64,000 nt of DNA. Source: Pyronema omphalodes (taxonomy: Eukaryota; Ascomycota; Pezizomycetes; Pezizales; Pyronemataceae). The notes below the pieces were generated by a model. It did no database searches, had not been told where the DNA came from, and saw nothing but the letters and a program-made list of their open reading frames with translations. A program made the position numbers and the translations under genes. Below, piece by piece: positions 34,368 to 46,640 of the stretch. How positions within the stretch are numbered: the stretch's first letter is position 1; every line of letters begins with the position of its first letter. The stretch is from positions 124,001 to 188,000 of the forward strand of contig JAJJXM010000046.1 of assembly GCA_024516155.1 (NCBI GenBank). Direction: 5' to 3'.

Positions 34368-37300
34368 CTCCAGCATATGATACTACCAAGCTACAAATGA
34401 CAGTCAGTGGTCAGGTGTTATAACATTAGGAATTCATAAACCCCATCCTAAAGCACAAAAGCCCTTAAAGATTGAAACTCATGAATATTGGAAATGTTGT
34501 TTATGATAAATATCTGGCTGATACAAATCAATGTAACAATCCGGAGATTATTGCAGGGGATTGGACGGACGGGCTGGTACGGTTGTAACAGAAGGTATCA
34601 AATACAAATCATGTTACGATGATATCGATAATGTTAAGAAGAGACTAGTATTGCTGGAAGATATCTCCAAGAGTTTCGGAAAACGGCCTGGTGCGTTGAA
34701 GCTGGGCAAGCGACAGTTAACAGAACTATTTGTGGAAACTCATCGTATTCGGGTGCTCAATATGATAACATTTTTCTTGGGATGTATATTTTGCAGTCCC
34801 GTTTGGTTTTATGAAATACTACAGTTACCTTCAGAAAACATTTGGGACGACTCCCCTTTTCCAACGAATTCCATCATCATCGAACTACTACTAGCTTTTC
34901 CATTGCTCGTTTCTGGTTCCTAATTAAAGTAACGCCTATGATAGTGTCCTTCAGACCCTTTTTCTCCTTTCTACTACTTGGTACAAGGCAAGATCTTTCA
35001 GGGTTCTCGATGATTGACTCGTTCATGTATGGGAAAACAAAGCTTTTATATAAGGACTAAACGCCAAGGATTGGAAAACTCGTCTACATTCGGTAGCCAC
35101 TGATTCGCTCAACGAGCATTCTCGGCTTAGACGTTCTGCTACAAATACAGGAGATTATGTATTTTGACCATCATACTTTCTTTTTTTTCAGGAGATGACG
35201 TTTTGATGTTGGGGGTGGAAATTTGAATGTGACTGTTTCAAATATAAAGCTCCTGGACCCGGCTTAGTTTTCGAGTGATCACCTATGAACCCACAGCAAA
35301 CTCTCCCCAGGAGGCACATAGACTCCGTTACCCAAGTCCTTTCTACGAAATTCTCCGAGTCTCAGCCTTAGTGGCATTTATGAGTCTCCACTTTTGTACA
35401 TGGAGCAGGCAGCTGCAGACTCGGTAGACAGCATTCCCCAATTGCACTTCCTTCGGTCAAAGTAAAGTGCAAGTTGTCGTGCAAATCGAGGTGCAAACAT
35501 GCAAACAGCCTATGATAAACCAATTGATGACATACTCGGAAACTTGGGCGTCATTACGACGAATGTTTCTTGGAACTGACTGCTGCAGACGCATGCACCG
35601 TCTATCTTTGGGGGCTTTCTGAGGGAGCTCGTGCTGTTCAGACCACTACTCAGTGAGTAATCATGCTGATTTAGCTAGAGATAATATGGAATTCTGGATT
35701 TTAAATCTGCCGCATGAATTATTGGTGGTAGCTCCAGACTTCATCATTCGGTTGCTGGCTCAGCCTTCAGCAAGAAATGCCAGTACACCAGTCCCCCAAC
35801 TCATACGGATATTTCAATTTTTTGTGCACGCAAACATCGGTACTCATATAAATCTCATGGCCCTTGGGATAGCTGACAACGCAGACAGTGGGATCCGCGG
35901 GCTCCCGAGCTCGTTGCGGCCTGCATTTAATCTGCGCAAATTCTGTCTTGGCAGTTGGCCGCCGCTATTAGTAGTCAGCAGCTGTTGGTCTGTACTCTCC
36001 TGTACCTGAATTGACACACAACTCCACCATTCTCCACTTTCGTCCATTCACATCACGGTTCGACAAAATTCCTAACGATAACGAGCAACTGATCGCCGGT
36101 AATTTACCTTTTCTGTAAAGAAACCAATCCGTTATGCATGACGTCTGATCTATCTTAGAGCGTCATGGCCGGTGATCATGCGCATGCTCATTCGAGTGAG
36201 AGACATGATGGGATAGTGCACATGCTTGTCATACAGCTTCAGCCTCGGCCAGGCACGGCCCCCAAGCGCCCGATTTTGTTCTCACACCGCTCATGGCCCA
36301 TATCCAACCCCCCCGATATAACCGCCCACCGATATATGCACCTGTTACCCCGCCCGATCGTGGCCATAGGTATCCCAGCCTTGACATATCACTCCTCAAT
36401 CTTTGTGGATACGGCCCTCGCCTCGCAGAGGTTACACTGCCGTTGAAGATTGAGGACTTGGGGAATGAGGGATAAGTATCGGACTGGTCAGACGTCGTCG
36501 AGAAACAGACTCCGTCTGCCGCAAGTGGGGTGTCACCAGATCCCCAGGTAGTCACCAAGGTTCCATCAAGGTTTTGCAGCTCGCGAACGAGCAAGCACGC
36601 TTCAGGATTCTTAAGCCCTTACAGGCTGGAATTTACCCATTATTCGTGCGACTGGCCTGCTGATGCACGGCTATGGTGGCCCGTCCGGGCTGTTGGACCA
36701 ATTACAAAATTCGCTTCAAGATACCGCCTGTACGGCGATAATAGATACCGTATGGTCAGCCAATTGAGAATTTACCTTTTGCACAAGCCGGGCTGGAAAT
36801 TGATATCACCTCCGACCAGGCCCTCAGACACCAGACCACTTATCGCCTTGCATGTCGTATGCATGATGGATAATACAGCCAGGAAGGCGTGAGGCTGGAC
36901 TGCGGCGGACGCAAGCAAACAACTTTGTGAAAAGCAAGAGGGGTAGGATATGGTGCCAATTGGTTTACCACAAGGCAGCCGTGAAAATATCAGAATATCC
37001 GTCAGGCAATTGGAACTGGATTGCGTGTGTTGCAGCTTCGAGCTTGCCTTATCAGAGAGAGCATGTTGTCCGGCATATCAAGGCCAACCGGTCATTGGCG
37101 GGCATTTGCCTTGTCTGCAACTGCTGAATGTGAAGCATGGCAGTTCTTGAAATGCATTTTCCATTGGACGAGTTCGCTTCAGTGCATGCGGATAGCCGGG
37201 CAAGATTTTAGTCCATTTCGTCCAACTGTGTGGTCCAAGTTTGTCTATCCCCGCTTTCTTTACCAGCTTCCTGGCCGAATTTATCTGGGAATTCTCTTGA

Positions 37301-37561
37301 AAGCAGTTTTCATCGATCGCGACTTGCTTGCTTACTGTGGTGTAGCTGGTGCAGCTGGTGCAGCTAGTGAGTGCTAGACGCCCTCTCGCCAACCTTGTTG
37401 CTATCAACCCGCTAGCTCCAAGTCAATCGCCCCCTCTTTCAAAGGCTGTCACCATCCCCTCCTTCCACCATCTCAGGCTGTCACCTCCTCCCAACACCAC
37501 AGCCCGACCAGGCTTTGACTTGTTCCCCCCCCTATGTCTGCTAATTAGCAACGTCCCCGCC
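34368..37561. other. Intergenic region with uncertain coding fragments
   Basis: About 3.2 kb. A frame from 34561 to 34923 (no ATG for its first 75 codons) reads like protein: GIKYKSCYDDIDNVKKRLVLLEDISKSFGKRPG, followed by a hydrophobic stretch. I do not recognise it and it has no start or end context. The rest shows only short frames. The last 200 bases before 37562 are C-rich and likely the leader of the next gene. Confidence 0.4.
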
Positions 37562-39028
37562 ATGGCCGCCTCCGCCGCAAACGACCCCATGGTCCCCGCC
37601 TTAACCGGCCCCCAAAACTACCCCATCTGGCGACAATCTCTGAAGTCGCTTCTGAATAGCAAAGGGCTATGGAAGCTCGTTGACGGCAAGGAGACTCACA
37701 ATCCTTCGAAGCCCATGGCATTGGGTTCATCAGCATGGGAATCCGAATTCTCAACCTCCACAGACCTCGCATACGCTGAACGCAATGAGCTCGCCTACGA
37801 CCTCTTAATCATCAATATTGACCCGTCTTTGCAAGCCCATGTCGCCCACTGTAAAGACGATGGAAAGGCTGCTTGGGAAACCTTCAAACGCTTGTTCGAT
37901 CCCAGCAACATCACACCCTCTCGGCTGCAGCTACGCCGGGACCTGTACCTCCCCCAGAAACTCGGGGAGTCGATTCGCGCGTACCTTGACCGCAAAGAAG
38001 CTGTAGCAAAACAGCTACAAGAATCATACACCGGAATAGACGATAATGAAGTTTGCGATGCTATTCTAATTGGGGTGGAGGAGCGCTACAGAGAGATGGT
38101 AGACATGCTGGGTAAACGTGGAGGTTATACGCTGAAGGAAGTCAAAGAATCTCTTCTCAAAGCTGAGAAAGAGCTCCCAGCAGTATCCACACCTGTACAA
38201 TCAATGGAAGGAAACCGGAAACAACTGCTAGGAGCAGGCGCAGATATCAATGTCTCCCCTAGTACCCCATTGCGGCCCGCACCATCCAAGAGACCCCACT
38301 CACCTGGCCCAGCCGGCCAAACCGATGTCGATAAGAAACGATCCCGTAGCTCCCGAAAACCTCGATTCGTCCCCGTGCTCCCTGCCGACGCGGGAAATTC
38401 CACTCCCGTTGCCAACAGCGCAACCGATGGAGCTGTAGTACCCACAGCGGGTGCAGCCAATGCAGCTCCAGTAGTTGCGGGCACGTCAACATCCCTGGTC
38501 CCGGCCTCATCCACCACCACCCCTGTCCCCGCCACTACCATACCCACTACCGATAGTCGTCCCTTCACCTGTCTTTTTGGTTTCGCATCCTGTAGCCAAA
38601 CCTTCAGCTCTAAAAATGAGTGGAAGCGCCATATCAACCATATTCACCTGCAGCTTTACTACTGGCGATGCGATTTTCCTGGTTGCGCGAACCGCAAGGC
38701 TTACTTCAACCGAAAGGATTTGTTCGGACAGCACCTTAAGCGGATGCATGCACCTGCAAATTCTGGAGAGATCCAGGAGCGGTGTAAAAAAGAACGAAGG
38801 AAGCCCCCGGAAAGAAGTGTCTGTGGGTTTTGTTCCAGGGTATTTGAAGGGCAGGGAGGTTGGGAGGCTTGTGTTGATCATGTGGGTGAACATTATACGA
38901 ACGGTGCTACTGGAAGAGACTGGAAAACCGATGAAGGGTTTGTGGATTGGGCCGTTAGGGAGGGAGTAGTGATGAAAGGCGAAGGAGGACAACTGGCCGC
39001 GGAGACAAGGGTAGTACCGATTGACTAG
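37562..39028 (+). CDS. Copia-type Gag domain fused to C2H2 fingers
   Basis: Intact single-exon protein of 488 residues; the ATG at 37562 is the first in frame. Residues about 10-200 look like the UBN2/Ty1-copia Gag family: YPIWRQSLKSLLNSKGLWKLVDGKE, then AWETFKRLFDPSN and LQLRRDLYLPQKLGESIRAYLDRKEAVAKQL. A low-complexity Ala/Thr/Pro/Val linker follows (about 205-325). From about 330 to 480 there is a fungal C2H2 block: FTCLFGFASCSQTFSSKNEWKRHINHIH, then CDFPGCANRKAYFNRKDLFGQHLKRMH, then CGFCSRVFEGQGGWEACVDHVGEHY. No protease, integrase, reverse transcriptase or flanking long terminal repeats are visible nearby, and the retroviral CCHC knuckle is absent. This looks like a host gene derived from Gag, perhaps a nucleic-acid-binding or transcriptional regulator. 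The fusion is read from sequence; its function is unknown. Confidence 0.8.
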   Translation: MAASAANDPMVPALTGPQNYPIWRQSLKSLLNSKGLWKLVDGKETHNPSKPMALGSSAWESEFSTSTDLAYAERNELAYDLLIINIDPSLQAHVAHCKDDGKAAWETFKRLFDPSNITPSRLQLRRDLYLPQKLGESIRAYLDRKEAVAKQLQESYTGIDDNEVCDAILIGVEERYREMVDMLGKRGGYTLKEVKESLLKAEKELPAVSTPVQSMEGNRKQLLGAGADINVSPSTPLRPAPSKRPHSPGPAGQTDVDKKRSRSSRKPRFVPVLPADAGNSTPVANSATDGAVVPTAGAANAAPVVAGTSTSLVPASSTTTPVPATTIPTTDSRPFTCLFGFASCSQTFSSKNEWKRHINHIHLQLYYWRCDFPGCANRKAYFNRKDLFGQHLKRMHAPANSGEIQERCKKERRKPPERSVCGFCSRVFEGQGGWEACVDHVGEHYTNGATGRDWKTDEGFVDWAVREGVVMKGEGGQLAAETRVVPID

Positions 39029-42000
39029 CATGAAACGGTATTGAAACTTAGACCGCAATTCGAAGACAAATCGGAACGACAAGGTCAGAAGCTGGGTTGA
39101 AGTGATAATCAAGGTCGTGATTTGGAATATCATTGATGGAGACAAGACAGGACTCCATTCAGACTTGGGAATATTGTCACGGGGGTTTTCATCTTTATCT
39201 TTCTTTATCCCTTTTTTTTTATCAATGTTTATTGCTTCTTGTTTGCTGTTTATGTTATTATTGATTCCCCTTCCTTTTTTTGTTCATTGTTTATTTATCA
39301 TGATTTGTTTGTTTGTTATCTGAGTTTGTTCAAGTTACCGCGGAGTAAGTGGCGTGGGCGTCGGGAGCGTTTGATGATTTTTTATCTTGTTAGCTATTTG
39401 TTTATTATTGCGGACTTTTTGTAACGGGAAGTGGGTACAAGGCGAAGAAGGGTATGCAGGGTGGAGTTATTGGGCATGGTAGGCAGCAGAGGGGTTATAT
39501 ATTTGGCACCAGTCAAGAGATTGTGATATCCTGGCGAGGTTAGCGAAGTTTGTGGAGTTATCGAAGTTAGTGGAGTTATTGAAGTTATCGAAACTATGGA
39601 AGAGAAGTGGTTTTAGTCTGGTTTTATAGCTTGTTTTTTTGTTGATTGTGTGGGAATGAAAATGCATTTCGTTTTGGAATCGTTGAAAGTTTTGTTTTTT
39701 ATATTATATCCCTTTGAACTTCGAAATTTCTACTACATATCTACATTTGGGCTTTGAAAGGGATCTTTGATTACAGGCATTGGCATTTGGGTTAGGCGAT
39801 TTTTATTTCATGATGAAATCACCATCTAGCTGAACGTTTCTGACCTGTTAGTCCACCACCCCTATGCTTATCATGCAACCACCGGCCACTTCTATGTATC
39901 GACAAAGATTTGATTACAGGTCTATCCGGGCCTTGCGTGGTATATGGCATACTAGGCGGAGCGTGAGGAGGTTGTGGCATGCAAGGATGAGGGGCGAGAT
40001 GTGGAGTCGAGCGACCAAGTCATGGCTTCTCAATCGCCTATCAATTTCCATACAGATTACATACAAACCATTATCTCAACCCACGCTAGTTATTTACACC
40101 GGCCGTTCAAGTTTTGAACGGTAAATGGTTGAGTCATTTGTGAAGTGTATCACCATAGGTTTTATCTGAAAATCTTCTCGATTCTGATTGTAATCTGGAA
40201 GATATTGTAATACGGGAATTATGCAAGGCAATAGATGCGGCTTTCTGGGAAAGGTTATGATGTATGCTACAGTTTTATTACATTCCAGAGGCACTGGCTT
40301 TTACCTCAAAGTCTCGCTGGGATTCGCCCCAGAACTGGATTTTGGTGGTTCGTGCGCTTCATGAATCCTTCTGCTTCTTTCTGAGTTTCCTATGTGTTTT
40401 GAGGTTTCATAATTCATAGTCATAGCCTGGCAAATTGTATCGGAAATTTAGATTTAGATTTGGCTAATACCGCGACTTAGTACTTTAATACGCAAGGAAG
40501 TAATGACTAATATGAAACACTCACTCTGAAACCACCGCTTTTATTCTTTTACTATAGAGTGTAACTTATCTTTTCTTTTTCTTTTCGCGGTAGTTATTCC
40601 CATTTGTAATCAACTAATATTAGGGGATGAGATGGAGTTTTATTTACGATGTCTAGATTCTGGGTTCTTGGTCAAATGGCAGTAGTACACTGAAGAATAC
40701 AAACCTCAGGTAGGTCGGGCCAAAAGATAGATGGAATTTACGATGTGATAGATTTAAGGTAAAGTTTGAACAGCATTCTACATTATCGATATGTATTAAT
40801 GGAATATGTTATTTCAATAATCTTGTTAATCACGATAATCTCAAACCCCTATAAACACAATATATCCCACCCAGTCCGTTCAGTCCGTCACACTTCCCAA
40901 ATACCATAGGTTTCCGCTTGGTTGATAACAACACATTCACTTTTATACCTATTATAAAACATAGCCATGGATTACTACGGCTACAGTTCCGCTGTCATCA
41001 TAAGCATCAGGATCACGGAGACCACAAGGAGCCAGTGGAACATATATATACGCAAGTTATCCATTATCTACCAACTAAGTTATGAAACCCTTAAACTATA
41101 CCTTACAACCTAGTAAACGCCCACACTATATACAATTTATGCTACGGAACATTTATTTCTCTTTCCCCCCACGCCACAAGACTCCATTTCTGCACTTTTA
41201 AGCCCTTTTCCTAAAAGCAAGCGGGGGATAAATCAAATATATCCGAATATCCGAGTCCCAAGCACCCAGGGTCCACCGTCCAAGACGAAACAAGTGCACT
41301 TTTTTATAAACTCCCAAAGCCAATCTTTATTTTGGTTTATCTTATGTCGACGATCTATATTACGTAATATCAATCGTGGATTTCGGGGAGAACTCCGGAT
41401 ATGATATGGGCGATGAGTTATGTGGTAAAGTATTTTATCTGCTCATCCATTTGTTTGTTTACTTGTTTGTTTAGGAAAGTAGGGTGGACGTATATAGCAT
41501 GCTTACAGTTATGCAGCCCCGAGGACGAAGACGGAGACGGGGACGGGGACATAGCCGTCTATATATATGCACCTATGTCTTTATGCATGATATGGTATAT
41601 AGTTAGGAAACGGGATACCTCACTCCATGATCACAAAAATGTTTTCCCCCAGTGCATAGACCAAAGCTAACCCTACATAAAGTTTCAATTCTCTATATCT
41701 GCATCCAAAACCATACTAATTCCCCGCACCTTCTGCACCTTTGCACTTTCTGCAAGGCTGACCCAAACTCGTAGGTTGTACATGAGCACATGATATGCAT
41801 ATAACCAAACCAGCCTTGTTTCTCCACCGGCTACTGTAGTATGTACCGCCAATTCTTCTTTTTACCGTGTCACAAGGGCTATGTATGTATGTATGTATGT
41901 ACTCAAGAGTCGAGAGTCCACCCCCACCTCACACAGTGATAAACAGGCAGAACAAAACAAGACAAAAAGAATACGTAAAAACCGATAACGAAATGCATGC

Positions 42001-42258
42001 ATCCCATAAGAGTCAAGAGCATAAACAACGAACAACAGAAAACAAATTCTGAAACAAGAAACAAAAAACAGAAACAGGAAACCAATGCATTCAACCGATC
42101 TAGTGGGTATGTAATATAATATACAACCGCGATGCAACCGAAACAAAACCAAAGGACACCTTCTAAAAGTGTTCAAGTGCCAATGTGGTTAACCGAATCT
42201 AGAGCAAGCAACCCAGACCCCTCTTTTCTTCATCTAGTTCACGATCATAATCAATCAC
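39029..42258. other. Intergenic region with a LINE 3'-end relic
   Basis: About 3.2 kb of AT-rich sequence with no gene. T-rich 3' flank of the Gag/finger gene to about 39700. A short relic related to the LINE 3' end lies at 40251-40340 (separate entry). (GTAT)n microsatellite at 41881-41900. The 3' side near 42250 is the end of the transporter gene on the minus strand. Confidence 0.5.
40251..40340 (-). repeat. LINE 3'-end relic, copy A
   Basis: About 90 bp matching 57731-57820 at roughly three quarters identity by eye. Shared landmarks are AAGGTTATGA at the start and the core TCTCGCTGGGAT-CGCCCCAGA. The second copy lies at the 3' side of a LINE RNase H fragment, so this is probably a 5'-truncated LINE insertion in the same orientation. 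Confidence 0.6.
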
Positions 42259-44815
42259 TCACACGCGACTGTTCGTCTTCACGTCACCATCCGCGAACTG
42301 TATCAAATCCCCGTTATTCGCTTGGGAAGTTGGGGTACTAGAACCACTTCCACTAGCGGCGAACAAAACTGCGGTATCACCTTTGGTACCATTCATACCG
42401 GTAGTCTGATATCCTACCGCGGTGGTAGAGGCTCTTGCATGCTCCTCCTTCTTGGGCTTGTCGGTAAGCTCCCATAAGTACATCACAGGGATGTAATTGA
42501 TCATAGCAATGATAGCAACGAAAACCCAGAAGATGACGATGTAACCGGCCTTTTGACAGGCGCCGAAGATGATACCACCCATCGTGGGTCCGATGGCTCG
42601 GCCACCCCCGGCTAGGGTTACGTTGACTCCGTTGATTGCTAGATTTGTTAGTATGTTCTTACATTATGACCCACTAGGTGAGTTCATACCGGCGGGTTTT
42701 CTCGGGGTTCCGGGCGAAGCTCTCTAGAAGACAAACCAGCGAAACTTTACGGAAAACTGGAGAAGCACCTGCGGAGAAGTTTCGACACAAGGGGCCCTCC
42801 GTGAAATTTTGGCATTAAAACCTCGCGAAGTTTTACCCCCAAAACCCAGCGAAAACTCGCCAGTATGAACTCACCTATTCTCTATCAAAGGGCTCGAGAC
42901 TTGGGTTATAAGAGATGACTTACTCCCTAAGAGCTCCTTATTCTCTAGACTAGACACAACGTATGATTGGATCAAAGAGAAGGCAAAGGCACTGGAAAAA
43001 CTCTTTATAATCGTGATTATAAAGACACCGGGTCCTTGCAAAGTGTATGGTAATAACAACAAGAATGGTGTGGTAATGTAGACGACGGGGTAGAGAAGTG
43101 TAGCAATCTTTAAGCAGTTGAGGTTGCCGAAGTTCTTCATAAGGATGGGGTTAAGAACCAACTATTGAAGGCATGAATGTCAGCTGAGTGCTATCGAAAT
43201 CGAGGGATACACAGTCTTACAATAAAGAACATGCTAATAAAACCGTTTACACTGTAAAGTTGCCCAATATCTGAAGCATCCCATCCGAACCCACCATGAA
43301 ACTTGAACGGAGGAGCCCAATCTTTCCCATCATCGATTGGGGTAGATAAAAATACGGACAAGAGTTGGTCAGAAGTCAAGGTGTGAAAACCAAGCATACA
43401 GCTGTAGAACAAGGTTAAGCTTGATTTAAAGGTGAAAATGGACCACACAGAAGGTTTCCTCGTATCCGTGTGCGATGCATCCGCGATAACCGCGACGGGA
43501 TGGGCACATTCTTCATCTCTAGGCTTCGCAGTGACTACTTCATTGCCCGCGGAGAGTAAGGGAGCGGTTTCTTCGGCGGTTGTATTAATGGTGGTTTCTC
43601 GAGAGTTGAATAATTTGAACTTCAAATCGCGATAAAGCCCGCATAGATACCTGTAAAAACGGATATAAAAGCGATCGGAAGACATAAGAGACTGAAGTGG
43701 GCCATAAAGGTAGTTTTCAATTCTTCTTCCGATGACTCGACCGGGATCAGGTCGGTTTTTGAGAGATTCCTTAGTTTCCTGGGTACAATATCAATCATGT
43801 GAAGCTACTACGTAGGATGCAAAAAGCTTACATCTAGAAACAAAATGCCGTTTGTAATTCCAAGGAGGAATATTATCGCAAGGAAGATATTTGGAAGCGA
43901 AAATGGGTACTTTTTCAGCATCTTCTCTAAGAAGGGCGGATATTGGCCGTTGAACCATTCGGGGTGGTTCGTTAATGGATCACTGAGGTAGCCTCCAATA
44001 ATAGGACCGAATATGGAGCTTTCTATTGTTAGAATAACCCGATAAAGGCAAAATGTAGATGTACCTAACATAATACTGTACTAATGTCAATAAACTCCAT
44101 CGTGCGGAGAGGAGCGATGCATGTACTCACTACTGCGGGAAGGAAACCATTCGCGCGAACTTGAAGCTAGTGGGATTAGTACATACTGTCCTAGTTGGAG
44201 AACCGGGAAATTACCTGGCTCTGTGGCACAATTTCAGCTATCATGGTTCGCATAGTCCCGACCTATTCACCACTTATTAGCCATCGGATCGAACGTTAGC
44301 CGCGGAATATATCATACATTACCGCTGACTACGCCAGCGAGCATTCTTGCCGCCATGGCCATGGCAAGGCTGTTAGCAAAGCCCTATAGTCTTCACGTCA
44401 GTCAAACTCTTGTATTATGTAGCGCTAGTACATATACATACGAAGATAATCATGGCAATAAACACTCCTGTCAAGCTGATAATAATGCAAAACTTCCTTC
44501 CCCAGATGTCGGAGATGCGACCCCAAAAAACAGCGAGGAGCATCTGAGCTACTGAGAAACTTGAGACCATGACTCCGGACCAGTATGGGATGTCTTGCTT
44601 TTGAACGCCGAACGATTTAATCATGAAGTACTACGTTTTATCAGTCAATGTTGCAAGCTATATCCACCAGTCTCATCATGTACCATGTACGGATAAATCG
44701 AAGTCAACGCCAGCGGCTCTGACACACGGCACAAACACAGAACAAACAGCTGCTTGACCTGGTTGGCCGTGAATTTCGGCTCATGCCTGGTAGAAGCTGG
44801 GACCACGTTCGCCAT
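42259..44815 (-). CDS. MFS transporter, YCR023C/ZIFL-like
   Basis: Ten exons on the minus strand: 44815-44684, 44630-44442, 44383-44318, 44262-44215, 44166-44131, 44080-44065, 44022-43832, 43778-43221, 43161-42924 and 42638-42259; about 617 residues. The first half has IYPYM/YFMIKSFGVQKQDIPYWSG and the MFS loop 2-3 signature GRISDIWGRK, then ARMLAGVVSG, VGTMRTMIAEIVPQSQ and SSIFGPIIGGYLSDP. A long central loop follows (about 255-350). The second half includes WDASDIGQLYSVNGF, LVLNPILMKNFG and LLGTINGVNVTLAGGGRAIGPTMGGIIF. The tail is hydrophilic and acidic. The pattern matches DHA1-type fungal MFS proteins related to yeast YCR023C and plant zinc-induced facilitator-like carriers; substrate unknown. 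Exon 6 is a 16-nt microexon, and intron 9 (42639-42923, 285 nt) is unusually long because it contains a TIR element. Confidence 0.88.
42677..42875. mobile_element. 199-bp TIR element inside a transporter intron
   Basis: It lies wholly within the last intron of the MFS gene. The two ends are inverted repeats: GGTGAGTTCATAC is identical at both ends, and about 28 of the first 32 bases match. TA is present on each side (42675-42676 and 42876-42877), as expected for a Tc1/mariner-type insertion. No coding capacity, so a MITE. Removing it with one TA leaves an 84-nt intron, much closer to its neighbours. Each end reads AG/GTGAGT, a consensus 5' splice site, on the inward strand. Confidence 0.8.
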
Positions 44816-46356
44816 TGTTGCTGCAAAAGATAGGTGCAAACAGGGCGTGTGGGAGAGCTGCGCAGGACGTATCTGTGTCGTAACTTTGTGTGTCTGTGGA
44901 ATGTTCTGCGACAACCGTGAATGGTGGGGTACGGGGCCTTTAAGGCTGGAAAAGTGAGGACGTGGGGAACGAGATAGGTTGGCTGTGATGAGTTCCCTGC
45001 ATGAACGGGGTTTGGATGTGCCTGCCTTTCGTGATTTGTGCCGAAAGCCGATTTGCGAGAAGAAATAGTTCTGTGTTGCCAAGGGAGCGGAGGTTTTTGT
45101 ACCTGGTATTTCAGGCAGCTTTTGTTGTTGTACGACGGTGACCTACTGCTTTGGTTTTAGACAGTGCAGCATAGGGCCTCGATAGCTCCCGGATGTTGGA
45201 TATGTGCTTGAAAGCGCAGCACGCGAGTTCACGACGCGTTGTCCGGCTACGATCTCGGAGTTGAATGCAGGGACTAAGCAACAACGGTGTATGTACTGGA
45301 AAGGCTTGTCTTCAATTCAAGATGAAATTCAACATTTCACAGCCCAGCTGCGAACATAGAATAACACCTAGTTCGCCGCTAGAACTTGGATCCGTGGGGG
45401 TTATTTGCTGGCCGCAGGTCAGTGGAGAGCGATGAGATCGATTACATCTCGACAGCACTTACGATTACAGCACTGTCACACATGGACTATTTCGCCAGCA
45501 GAAACCTGCGAACAGCTGCCTAAAAGGGGCACAAAACGCAGAAAGCTCCTGTAACAAACGAAAGGGCTCCAAATCGCTTTTGAAAAACCATTCAACCAAA
45601 TGGAGAGAAAGGGAAAATTGAAAAAAAGTGGAGGTGGAATACGCTTTCAGGACAAAATTGATGTCTTTGCTCTATCCATCGCGTTAATGCGCCATCTCAA
45701 TGTCCTGCACCAAGCCAAGTCTTTTAGGGTATAACGCCAGACAAGCCACGCCGAATTCCAACTCTGCGCGGCACAATGTGAAGCCGGCGCTGATAATAGC
45801 CATATTGCAAACCACGTACTGTATCACTCTCTGATCGCAAGGCAATAATCAATAATGCAGTCATGTGTCAGTATTCCTTTTATGGCTATGCAATAGGGTG
45901 CGCACTTGACCATATTGTGCATACCACCAGGATATCCTGGGTAATTACTGGGTTATTGAAAATAAGGTTTTGTGGTGTGTGTTGATAAGAATTCCAAACA
46001 TTCGTAAGAAAAAACAAACATCTTAATTTAAACCCTCAAGCAAACGAAGAAGCCCGTAGTATAGGCAGCTATAGTAACCATAGAAGTTATAAATTATGAT
46101 CGATATGAGAACCCATCCCCCAACAATAAAAACCGCATACCTAAAGACCCAATCAAAGAAAATATGCAAAAGAAATACATGAAACCAAAAATATTTGCAT
46201 CCAAACTTAAACAGGTTCCCTGTAGTCTGGGAATCTTAGAAACAATTACGAACAAACTTTTCCCAGAAAGCATAGAATCATGCCCTACCAGCAACCGTTC
46301 TAACTTAATAGCTTCTTCTTTTCGCTAATCCAAAAAGCCCACAGGAGGAATTCTGT
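44816..46356. other. Intergenic, no gene seen
   Basis: Promoter side of the transporter on the minus strand, then sequence with stops in all frames. The 44900-45300 part is more GC-rich. Nothing recognisable. Confidence 0.5.
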
Positions 46357-46640
46357 CCTAGATCAAAGACAGCGGTGTATTTCCCTCGATGTCTCGCAAG
46401 TGACAGTTTACACCTCCAACAAAGGAGAAAACTTTCCGGCATTAGTATGCGGCGGCTGTCATAGCCGCCATCCCCCAGTTCATCACTTGACTATTAATAC
46501 CCACCCTGCTTAAGTCAAAGGCCAACCAAGTTTACATGCCCGGGAGAAGCGGCATGTACCAGCGGTGTAATGCCGTTATAATCAGAGGATTAGATGTGTG
46601 ACCTTCCCTCCAAGAACATGTCAATGACATCCATTGTTTA
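46357..46640 (-). pseudogene. Ankyrin-repeat gene remnant
   Basis: On the minus strand, short stretches in different frames read like ankyrin repeats: DVIDMFLEGRSHI (then a stop), SSDYNGITPLVHAASPGHVNLV, and further on VNCHLRDIEGNTPLSLI. The G-x-TPL-x-x-A and VN-x-x-D-x-x-GNTPL patterns are the ankyrin consensus. Stops and frame changes between them show the gene is broken. A 103-codon frame at 46794-47105 on the same strand lies upstream and could be part of the old N-terminus, but I do not recognise it. Confidence 0.5.
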
